Assembly (NCBI GenBank): GCA_937916135.1
Contig: CALFTQ010000092.1
Location: 1-5,428 of the forward strand
Direction: 5' to 3'
DNA length: 5,428 bases
DNA from: an uncultured Verrucomicrobiales bacterium
GTDB lineage: Bacteria; Verrucomicrobiota; Verrucomicrobiia; Verrucomicrobiales; Akkermansiaceae
The notes under the pieces are model-generated. The model saw only the letters and a program-made list of their open reading frames with translations. It ran no database searches and was not told the origin of the DNA. Shown here piece by piece: positions 1-5,367 of this stretch. The position numbers and the translations under genes were made by a program. Numbering within the stretch: the stretch's first letter is position 1; the number at the start of each line of letters is the position of its first letter.

Positions 1-59
1 CCCCGATATCACGATAGAATCGGTCGAATATGAAAACAAGTGGTCTGCCGCACCCGTAG

Positions 60-704
60 TCCTTTGCAGTCCTCCGGCGTTACCTGGAATGGTATGCGAC
101 CGACCCTCCGGATGCGGGCGAAGCTGTGTCCTCCGCGCTGGAGGGTTCGCCTCTGCCTAATAGTCAGGGCAATGGAGCTTTGATGCGAGTGATGCCCATA
201 GCTTTGTGGGCGGCGGCGCATCCTGGCTTCGATTGGCAGACCGCTGCTAGGGAGGATGCTGCTATTACTCACCCTCATCCCGTGTGCGGCGAGGCGAATG
301 TGGTGTATGTGCACGCGTTGCTGCAGGCTATGCAGCCGGGCGCTACTCCGCGTGGTGTTTATGATTCTACTCTGGCTTTTGCTGAAGAGCAGAGGCTGAG
401 CGCCCAGGTGCTCGAATCCCTGCGCTGCGCGGCTACAGAGCGCCCTGACTATGATGGTGAGTTCATCGGGTGGGTGCTGGTGGCATTGCATAGCGCGTTC
501 TACCAGCTGCTGCATGCAGCAGATTTCCGCTGTGCTCTGGTGGATATTGTTTCTTCCGGTGGTGATGCGGACACGAATGCTGCCATCGCAGGACCTTTGC
601 TTGCTCTTTTATTCGGAGTGGAAAGTATCCCTCGGCCCTGGCTCGTTGCGGTTCGTGCTGTGAATGAGCGCTGCTACACCCGTCTCCGGCCGAAGCGGTT
701 GTGA
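60..704 (+). pseudogene. 5'-truncated ADP-ribosylglycohydrolase (DraG/ARH family) remnant
   Basis: This frame aligns throughout with the C-terminal two thirds of the complete paralogue at 4305-5324. Shared segments in order are a YLEWYATDPPD stretch, SQGNGALMRVMPIALW, ITHPHPVCGEANVV, DYDGEFIGWVLVALHSAFYQL and the metal motif SSGGDADTNAAIAG (codons near 552-590). The family removes ADP-ribose from proteins or small molecules using two Mg2+ ions. The two N-terminal metal motifs (GDALG and TDDTQ in the paralogue) are absent. Homology in this frame begins at about 60, directly after an in-frame TAG (57-59); a second in-frame TAG lies at 15-17. The only ordinary start codon inside is GTG at 126, without a convincing ribosome binding site, giving 192 residues. 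With half of the metal site missing it should be inactive on its own. The C-terminal third is closer to the fusion at 1009-2289 (shared IPRPWLVxVRAVNER), so the two are probably tandem duplicates. Family assignment is firm; pseudogene status is likely. Confidence 0.8.
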
Positions 705-719
705 TTCCCTCTATCCTGG

Positions 720-749
720 TCGATGGTAATAGTCATGCATTACTGTCGA
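720..749 (+). terminator. Hairpin downstream of the glycohydrolase remnant
   Basis: An 11-bp stem (720-730 with 739-749, including two G-T wobbles) encloses an 8-nt loop, starting 16 nt after the TGA stop. No T run follows; an A-rich stretch does, so it is not a textbook intrinsic terminator. Its position and partial sequence (TCGATGGTAATAG against TCGTTGGTGATAG) match the stronger hairpin after the next glycohydrolase gene, supporting common descent and a 3'-end role. Confidence 0.45.
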
Positions 750-804
750 GTATGGGCCGGAAAGAAAAAAATGGCGGTATGATAAAAAAAGTGAAAGAAT
801 AGGC

Positions 805-822
805 TTGACTTTGTGGTATTAT
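805..822 (+). promoter_or_regulatory. Extended -10 promoter candidate for the sORF and ankyrin-glycohydrolase fusion
   Basis: TATTAT at 817-822 is preceded by TGG, an extended -10 (TGn) element, and TTGACT lies at 805-810. The gap between the hexamers is only 6 bp, so TTGACT cannot be a normal -35 partner of this -10; the extended -10 may suffice. The same layout recurs at 2383-2400. Transcription would begin near 829, leaving about 120 nt before the small ORF at 951 and 180 nt before the fusion gene. Confidence 0.45.
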
Positions 823-828
823 AAATCA

Positions 829-950
829 AGAAGTGATGGGACGATTTTGAAAGTTCAGAAGTAATAACCGCAAAATCAACTTTCTATAGTTGATTAGGAC
901 GGTGTGCGACCTTGTGTTAGGATAACGACGTACCCACGCGGAGGTGCCTG
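829..950 (+). other. Non-coding leader with a small stem-loop
   Basis: This is the predicted 5' leader between the promoter and the small ORF. It contains a perfect 7-bp inverted repeat, AATCAAC at 874-880 with GTTGATT at 889-895 around an 8-nt loop, and ends in the Shine-Dalgarno sequence GGAGG (940-944). I recognise no riboswitch or RNA family, and no reading frame of note crosses it. Together with the hairpin and promoter upstream it accounts for the roughly 300-bp gap between the two glycohydrolase frames. Confidence 0.4.
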
Positions 951-1049
951 ATGAAAAGGGTGCCGGAGTTGTTTAATGTGAAAACAGAATTAAAATATAC
1001 TCGATTTGATGATGACCGCAAGACAATACGAACTACTGCAGGCAACTGA
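951..1049 (+). CDS. Small ORF with strong ribosome binding site overlapping the start of the fusion gene
   Basis: ATG at 951 follows GGAGG (940-944) at an ideal 6-nt spacing, the best Shine-Dalgarno match I found in the window. The frame encodes 32 residues beginning MKRVPELFNVKTELKY, is rich in charged residues (DDDRK near residues 20-24), and stops at TGA 1047-1049. It overlaps the fusion gene by about 40 nt in another frame. The fusion gene itself has no visible Shine-Dalgarno site, so the small ORF may act as a leader peptide that opens or couples translation. Alternatively it is the original 5' end of a gene now displaced by a frameshift, or a chance ORF. I recognise no family, membrane segment or signal peptide. 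Support comes only from the ribosome binding site and position. Confidence 0.4.
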   Translation: MKRVPELFNVKTELKYTRFDDDRKTIRTTAGN

Positions 1050-2289
1050 CAAAAACAAAACCCAGAAGATCCGTGAGCTGCTGGCAAAGGGAGTGAATCC
1101 CAACTGCCGGCATAATATCACTCCGCTTCATGCGGCTGCGCGTCGCGGGAATGTGGAGGTTGTAAAGGCTTTGCTGAAGGCGGGTGCAAACTCGAATATG
1201 CGAAGCCTGATGGGGCATACTGTGCTGGAATTCGCTATGACCAGCAAGCGTCCGCTTGATGTGGTATGCCAGATTGTTGACTTGTTGCTGCGTCATGGTG
1301 CGAAGGCTGATACGCATGGCGCCTTCCTGCACCACAGCGAACTGGCCCGGGCGCTGAAATGCCCGAGGTTGGAGAAGTTGTTCCCTTCTTTGCCGGAGAA
1401 GGAGGAGTCTCCTGTTCTTGTGCGCGGTAGCCTGCAGGCGCAGGTCGCCTGGGCCGGTTTCATGGTGGGCGAGGCGTTGGGCTCTCTGGTTGCGGGCTGC
1501 AGCCAGAGTGAGGTGCAGCGTCTGTACCCGCTGGGGGTGCACAATATGGAAGCTGGCGCTGGTGCTCACGCCGGTCGGAAGGTTGGCATGGTGGGCGATG
1601 CTGCAAAGCGGGCGTATACGCTTCATGTGGCTCTGCATGAGAGCAAGGGGTGGAGTTGCTTCAAGGTCATTGAAGAATACCGGAAGCCTGCTTCTGGTAT
1701 GGGCAAGGTGGAGCGCGCAACCCTGAGCGGTGTGCAGGATCCCTCGCTTCTGGATAACGGCGCTCTCACGAGAGTGCTTCCCCTGGCTTTGTGGGCTGCT
1801 GATCATCCGGATTTTGATTGGATGACCGCCGTCCGTGAGGATACCTCCATCACGCACACGAATGCGGTGTGCGCCGAGGTGAGTGCGGTATATGTACACG
1901 CGGTGCTGCTGGCTATGAAGCCCGGTGCCACGTCGCGAGGCGTTTACGAGGCTTCTCTGGCTTTTGTTGGAGAGCAGGGAATGAGTGCCCTGGTTCAGGA
2001 CGTCCTGCGCCGTGTTGCCACGGAACGCCCTGTCTGCGATGGCGCGAACCGCGGCAGTGTGTTTGTGGCGTTACATAGTGTATTCTACCAGCTGCTGCAT
2101 GCGAGAGATTTTCGCAGTGCTCTGGAGGATATCGTGAATGCTGGCGGTGAGGCAGACTCGAATGCCGCGCTGGCCGGTGCTCTGCTGGCGCTGGTGCACG
2201 GTGGGGAGAGTATCCCCCGCCCCTGGCTTGTGAAGGTGCGCGCCGTAAACGAGCGTAACTACACCCGCCTCCTGCCGCCGCGTTCGTGA
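1009..2289 (+). CDS. Ankyrin repeat-ADP-ribosylglycohydrolase fusion, probable pseudoenzyme
   Basis: The product is about 426 residues. Residues 8-100 carry two to three ankyrin repeats (GVNPN...TPLHAAARRGNVEVVKALLKAGANSN, then a longer divergent one). A charged linker near 128-135 leads to a DraG/ARH-like domain from about 143 to the end. The fold is recognisable by AWAGFMVGEALG, NGALTRVLPLALWAADHP, VALHSVFYQLLHA and IPRPWLVKVRAVNER. The residues that bind the two Mg2+ ions are altered: GDALG has become GEALG, the VTDDTQ motif reads VGDAAK (around 195-200), GGDTDTN reads GGEADSN (around 379-385), and ITHPHPV reads ITHTNAV. Hydrolysis is therefore unlikely, yet about 1.3 kb stays open, suggesting retention for binding rather than catalysis. 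Start choice: ATG at 1009 or 1012; TTG at 1006 is also in frame. None has a clear ribosome binding site. The two family assignments are firm; loss of activity is inferred from the substitutions. Confidence 0.85.
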   Translation: MMTARQYELLQATDKNKTQKIRELLAKGVNPNCRHNITPLHAAARRGNVEVVKALLKAGANSNMRSLMGHTVLEFAMTSKRPLDVVCQIVDLLLRHGAKADTHGAFLHHSELARALKCPRLEKLFPSLPEKEESPVLVRGSLQAQVAWAGFMVGEALGSLVAGCSQSEVQRLYPLGVHNMEAGAGAHAGRKVGMVGDAAKRAYTLHVALHESKGWSCFKVIEEYRKPASGMGKVERATLSGVQDPSLLDNGALTRVLPLALWAADHPDFDWMTAVREDTSITHTNAVCAEVSAVYVHAVLLAMKPGATSRGVYEASLAFVGEQGMSALVQDVLRRVATERPVCDGANRGSVFVALHSVFYQLLHARDFRSALEDIVNAGGEADSNAALAGALLALVHGGESIPRPWLVKVRAVNERNYTRLLPPRS

Positions 2290-2297
2290 TGCATGCC

Positions 2298-2339
2298 TCT
2301 CGGTCGTTGGTGATAGCTTTTTATTACCAACGACCGGGA
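2298..2339 (+). terminator. Strong hairpin downstream of the fusion gene
   Basis: CGGTCGTTGGT (2301-2311) is perfectly complementary to ACCAACGACCG (2326-2336). Pairing can continue inward through 2312-2316 with 2321-2325, leaving a CTTT tetraloop, and outward to 2298 and 2339 with wobbles. It begins 9 nt after the TGA stop. No T run follows; an A-rich stretch does, as at the equivalent hairpin at 720-749. A transcription end or mRNA 3'-stabilising structure is the likeliest role; the stem is certain, the role is not. Confidence 0.65.
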
Positions 2340-2382
2340 TTGAAAAAAATGAAGTATGACAAACAAAAAAACACAATTTTGC

Positions 2383-2400
2383 TTGACTATGTGCTATAAT
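2383..2400 (+). promoter_or_regulatory. Extended -10 promoter of the core-binding-domain gene
   Basis: A consensus TATAAT at 2395-2400 is preceded by TGC (extended -10), with TTGACT at 2383-2388 only 6 bp upstream of it. The arrangement copies that at 805-822. Transcription should start near 2407, leaving about 6 nt before ATG 2413 and no room for a Shine-Dalgarno site, so the transcript would be leaderless or nearly so. Confidence 0.5.
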
Positions 2401-2412
2401 GAAACAGTTACT

Positions 2413-2778
2413 ATGGCCAAACTCCCCGAAAACACCCGAAACAACAACTACGAAGAAGCCTGGTTCAATAACCTGACTCTCGCCTAGCGCCAGTTCTGGT
2501 ACTGGATGATTACAAGTGATGGCATGGCTCGCAGCACAGCCCGTAATTATGTGGCCTACGTGAGCGAGTGCAGCATATATGTGCAGCAGCTACTCGGTTA
2601 TACTGTTGATTTTTATATTCTGGAATCTCCCCGTGAAGTTGCGCAGTTGAAGGAACTGCTCTTCAGTAATTATGTTTTCCGGCTGCATTCAGCCGCTTTG
2701 CTAACCCATAAATCCGCGCTTAATAAATTTGCCATGTATATGGAGAGAAAGGAGCGAGAGGATGAAGGACTGCTATAG
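2413..2778 (+). pseudogene. Recombinase-type SAM-like core-binding domain gene with in-frame amber stop
   Basis: One frame runs from ATG 2413 to TAG 2776-2778 (about 121 codons) and is broken only by TAG at 2485-2487. The first 24 residues (MAKLPENTRNNNYEEAW...) read on naturally into RQFWYWMITSDGMARSTARN after the stop. The later part, with STARNYVAYVSECSIYVQQLL and LLTHKSALNKFAMYMERK, resembles the helical SAM-like/core-binding N-terminal domain of tyrosine recombinases, which also occurs as a DNA-binding module ahead of nuclease or McrB-like domains. No catalytic R-H-R-Y domain follows, so even the restored protein would not recombine DNA. Translation could restart at ATG 2506, giving 90 residues. 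It has its own promoter and near-leaderless start. It may be a remnant of the element that brought in the island. Domain assignment is moderate and from pattern only. Confidence 0.5.
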
Positions 2779-2803
2779 TTGAATCCGCTTGCCCGATGAA
2801 CTT

Positions 2804-2900
2804 TATAATGGCACCGGATTTTAAGACGCCTGTTTAAGCTCTACTTTGCACAAGTAAAAGGGGGGCTTAAGCGGGTGTCTTAAAATCAGGCGCCATTATA
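2804..2900. repeat. 97-bp near-perfect inverted repeat at the convergence point
   Basis: Positions 2804-2847 pair without gaps with 2857-2900 around a 9-nt loop (2848-2856). Of 44 pairs, 36 are Watson-Crick, 5 are G-T (2828, 2831, 2833, 2840, 2842) and 3 are mismatches (2813, 2816, 2843). All five wobbles are G-U in a plus-strand RNA and would be A-C mismatches in a minus-strand RNA. It lies between convergent genes, and its right arm contains the last codons and stop of the ankyrin gene. No T run follows on either strand. It could be a bidirectional transcription barrier, a folded RNA, or a small non-autonomous element (the ends read TATAATGGC, possibly a TA target). Confidence 0.9.
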
Positions 2901-4106
2901 GACCTCGCTTTGCTCCGTCTGGGGCTCTGAGTCTTCCCCGAAACTGAGGTGCGGGGCAGCGCCTCGGTTGAGCAAAATCCGGACAATGTCCGCATGCCCG
3001 GCGGCTACGGCAGCACTCATACCCTCATTCGGGTTGGCTCCGTTCCACAGCAGGAGAGTCACAATGGCTTTCTGACCATGATAGGCCGCGGCGGCGATGC
3101 CCCTGTTGGCGGTAGCGCCGAGTCCTAGCAGCATATCCACGGCGTCGTAACGGCCCGCGGAGGCTGCTGCTGCTAGCCCTTCGCTGGGCTCTGCGCCAAA
3201 CTCCAGCAGAGTATATATGTCCGTCAAGCGGCCCTCAGCGGCAGCGGCTGCCAGCCCCACATTCGGGTCAGCGCCGTTGTTCAGCAACAATCTCACATTG
3301 GCCTTGTGAGAGAAGGCCACAGCACTGCTGAGTCCCTTGCTCGGGTCAGCTCCGTGCTCGAGCAGCAGCGTAACCGTGGCCTTGCGGGCGGTATGAGCAA
3401 GCCCTTTGTTGGGATTCGCCCCGGCACCAAGCAGCAGCTTGATGATGGAAACACGGCCCTGTGCTGCCGCGCGGCCAATCCCGGTATTCGGGTCAGCTCC
3501 GTGCTGCAGCAACAATTTAACGCATTTGGCGTGGCCGTATTCGACAGCCCACACTAGGCTGTTTTTGCCGTTGAAATCAACCGTGTTCGGGTCGGCCCCA
3601 GCGCTCAGCAATAGCTTGAGGCAGTCGGCTTGGCCTTTTGCTGCTGCAAACATGAGGCTGTTTACGCCGTTAATATCGGCGGCATTTGCATCTGCTCCGG
3701 CTGCCAGTAACAGGCTCACGCATGCGGCGTGGCCATTTCTGGCTGCGCGCATCAGGCCGCATTCTTTGTCGTAGTCAGACTTATGCTCGTTGGCCCCGGC
3801 AGCCAAGAGCAGCTTCACGCATGCTGTCCGGCCTTTATCGGCCGCATACATGAGACTGCTCCATTTGTCTCCGTCCACGATTTCCACATCTGCCCCGGCT
3901 GTGAGCAGGCGTGATGCGCATTCAGCGTACCCCTTAAGAGCAGCCCACATTAAGCAGGTTACTCCATTCTTATCAGCTGTATTCGGATCAGCGCCATTTT
4001 CCAGTGCTGAAACAACTTCTGCTGCGCTGTTGCGCTGAACCGCGTTCAATAAAACGCGATTGAATGAGTTGGTGGATGTTTGTGAATGTGTGGCGGGGGT
4101 AATCAT
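2886..4106 (-). CDS. Ankyrin-repeat protein with mixed 33- and 26-residue repeats
   Basis: The 406-residue product has no signal peptide or membrane segment, so it is probably a cytoplasmic protein-binding scaffold. A capping helix region (1-37) is followed by five canonical 33-residue ankyrin repeats starting at G38, 71, 104, 137 and 170. These have a GADPNxxDxxGxxxLMxAAxxG pattern and a Cys at the same place in each (63, 96, 129, 162, 195). Repeats starting at G203, 229, 252, 278, 304, 330 and 356 drop to 26 residues (23 in the second), with consensus GADPNxGLxxAAxxGxxxIVxLLL. They lack the roughly seven residues that normally form the beta-hairpin tip. The tail after 382 is acidic and ends in the inverted repeat at 2804-2900. 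The start is ATG 4104-4106, with no clear Shine-Dalgarno site. Ankyrin proteins serve as effectors, scaffolds or immunity proteins; the neighbouring glycohydrolase genes favour the last. Family certain, role inferred. Confidence 0.95.
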   Translation of the reverse strand: MITPATHSQTSTNSFNRVLLNAVQRNSAAEVVSALENGADPNTADKNGVTCLMWAALKGYAECASRLLTAGADVEIVDGDKWSSLMYAADKGRTACVKLLLAAGANEHKSDYDKECGLMRAARNGHAACVSLLLAAGADANAADINGVNSLMFAAAKGQADCLKLLLSAGADPNTVDFNGKNSLVWAVEYGHAKCVKLLLQHGADPNTGIGRAAAQGRVSIIKLLLGAGANPNKGLAHTARKATVTLLLEHGADPSKGLSSAVAFSHKANVRLLLNNGADPNVGLAAAAAEGRLTDIYTLLEFGAEPSEGLAAAASAGRYDAVDMLLGLGATANRGIAAAAYHGQKAIVTLLLWNGANPNEGMSAAVAAGHADIVRILLNRGAAPHLSFGEDSEPQTEQSEVYNGA

Positions 4107-4166
4107 ATATAAATAGAAAAATGTGTGCCTCTATATATAATATAATTCTAATACAATTTTATTCAA
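4107..4166 (-). promoter_or_regulatory. Promoter and leader of the ankyrin gene, with module shared with the glycohydrolase gene
   Basis: Read on the minus strand, TTGAAT (4161-4166) and TATATT (4139-4144) are separated by 16 bp, an acceptable -35/-10 pair. Downstream come TATATATAGAG (4129-4139) and, after exactly 6 nt, ATTTTTC (4116-4122), 9 nt before the ATG. The same two blocks with the same 6-nt spacing precede the gene at 4305-5324. No Shine-Dalgarno site is visible. Confidence 0.5.
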
Positions 4167-4256
4167 GTCGTTTTGTTGATAAATGAATGACTTACGAAAA
4201 TCTTGCTCCTTTTTTATATCGTTTCGAGAAAAGTTTTTTGTGTCATGCTTTAAAAA

Positions 4257-4309
4257 AGTGAGAAAAAACGCATTTTGGTGTACAGCAAAGCAGCCATCAG
4301 TGCCTCACT
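4257..4309 (-). terminator. Weak terminator candidate after the complete glycohydrolase gene
   Basis: On the minus strand AGTGAG (4304-4309, overlapping the stop codon) can pair with CTCACT (4257-4262), directly followed by six T residues (4252-4257). The intervening loop is about 41 nt, so the structure is marginal. The remainder of the gap at 4107-4304 is AT-rich and shows no gene. Confidence 0.2.
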
Positions 4310-5324
4310 CTAAAAAATGAAGAGGGGTGCTGATTCCGCCAAGATGGCGCTGCGGCCGAGACATTTTGCCCTTTTTGGGGTAGAACGTACTCGGGTACTG
4401 CGGCACATCCTTTACCGCCGGGAGCAGGGCGGTGTAGCAAGGGAGATTAGCTGCAAGCACTGCTTGTAGCCAAGTGCGAGGAATGTGTCTCAGCCCTTTC
4501 CACACGCCCAACAGTGCACCGGCTATGGCGGCGTTCGTATCGGTATCACCACCGGATGAAACGATATCCACCAGCGCGGAACGGAAGCTACTTGCGTTTT
4601 TCAGCTGATAGAAAGCACTATGCAGGGCTACCAGAACCCAGCCGATGTGTTCGCCATCGTAATCTGGGCGCATGTCGTCAGCGGCTATGGCCTCCACCAC
4701 AGCGGAGGATAAGCTGTTTTCCACTGCAAACGCTAAAGCTGAAAACTGAATCTCCTCTGCTGTTATATTGGGGCGCATAGCAGTCAGTAAGGCGTGTACA
4801 AAGACCACGTTAGCATCACCGCACACGGGATGTGGGTGCGTGATGAAGGCATCCTCTCTCGCTGCCGTTTGCCAATCAAAGCCCGGGTGGGTGGCGGCCC
4901 ACAAGGCAATGGGTAACACTCGCATGAGAGCGCCGTTACCCTGAGATTCAGCGTTCGGGTGGCCGGAAAGAGCTGCAGCGGTAGCCTCGCCAATATCGGG
5001 CGGATTTGTAGCAAACCAGGCCAGATAGTGCTTATACGCTATCTCGGGCCTCCATCCATTAGCTTCCTGCAAGGCTTGGTGCAGGCAATAGGCCATCTGT
5101 GTGTCATCCGTCACCTCTCCGGCTCGGCGGTCCGTACATATGCCGAACCCGGGCAACATGTCACATAGCCCCTCAGGATACAGCTCGTGGATATCCTCTC
5201 GGGTACAAAACTCCGCAGGGGCTCCCAGTGCGTCTCCTAGCATTAACCCTGCCCAGGCGGCAGAGATGCGCTTTTGAATGTGTTTTTCGGGGGAATCTGG
5301 AATCGTTTCGGGGAATATAATCAT
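4305..5324 (-). CDS. Complete ADP-ribosylglycohydrolase (DraG/ARH family)
   Basis: The 339-residue product matches the usual size of DraG-like hydrolases, which release ADP-ribose from modified proteins (for example arginine-linked) or from small ADP-ribosyl compounds using a dinuclear Mg2+ centre. All motifs are present: GLMLGDALGAPAEF (26-39), GEVTDDTQMAY (69-79, the first pair of metal aspartates), SQGNGALMR (127-135), ITHPHPV (161-167) and SSGGDTDTNAAIAG (256-269, with Asp260 and Asp262 completing the site). It is predicted to be cytoplasmic and active. After the family core ends near 304 there is a basic, proline-containing tail of about 35 residues (KDVPQYPSTFYPKKGK...). The start ATG 5322-5324 lacks a Shine-Dalgarno site but has an upstream module shared with the ankyrin gene. 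No nitrogenase genes accompany it, so the nitrogen-fixation role of classical DraG is unlikely; reversal of a toxin's ADP-ribosylation is a plausible alternative. Confidence 0.95.
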   Translation of the reverse strand: MIIFPETIPDSPEKHIQKRISAAWAGLMLGDALGAPAEFCTREDIHELYPEGLCDMLPGFGICTDRRAGEVTDDTQMAYCLHQALQEANGWRPEIAYKHYLAWFATNPPDIGEATAAALSGHPNAESQGNGALMRVLPIALWAATHPGFDWQTAAREDAFITHPHPVCGDANVVFVHALLTAMRPNITAEEIQFSALAFAVENSLSSAVVEAIAADDMRPDYDGEHIGWVLVALHSAFYQLKNASSFRSALVDIVSSGGDTDTNAAIAGALLGVWKGLRHIPRTWLQAVLAANLPCYTALLPAVKDVPQYPSTFYPKKGKMSRPQRHLGGISTPLHFLE

Positions 5325-5367
5325 AATATGAAAAATCTATCTCTCTATATATAGGGCACTGCGTCAA
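5325..5367 (-). promoter_or_regulatory. Upstream module of the complete glycohydrolase gene
   Basis: On the minus strand, TTGACG (5362-5367) is followed after 8 bp by the TATATATAGAG block (5343-5353), then 6 nt, then ATTTTTC (5330-5336) and the ATG 5 nt later. The last two blocks and their spacing are the same as upstream of the ankyrin gene. TATATA is the likely -10, giving a leader of roughly 15-20 nt; the TTGACG spacing is too short for a standard -35. Confidence 0.45.

Noticed and set aside
9..515. 168-codon minus-strand open frame
   Set aside because: It is opposite the glycohydrolase remnant, which has clear homology; the antisense product shows no recognisable domain.
1033..1899. 288-codon minus-strand open frame
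   Set aside because: It lies wholly opposite the ankyrin-glycohydrolase fusion, has low-complexity His/Arg/Gln-rich composition and matches no family pattern; it is an antisense shadow of GC-rich codons.
3406..3774. 122-codon plus-strand frame rich in Ala/Pro/Ser repeats
   Set aside because: Its apparent repeats simply mirror the ankyrin repeat period on the opposite strand.
2886..4106. Repeated units as a possible CRISPR or other DNA-level array
   Set aside because: The periodicity (99 and 78 bp) is explained by codons of the ankyrin repeats, and the DNA units are diverged, without constant repeats and unique spacers.
4305..5324. Nitrogenase-regulating dinitrogenase reductase hydrolase (draG) proper
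   Set aside because: The family matches, but no nif or draT gene is present and the paralogues sit with ankyrin proteins, so the specific gene symbol is not justified.
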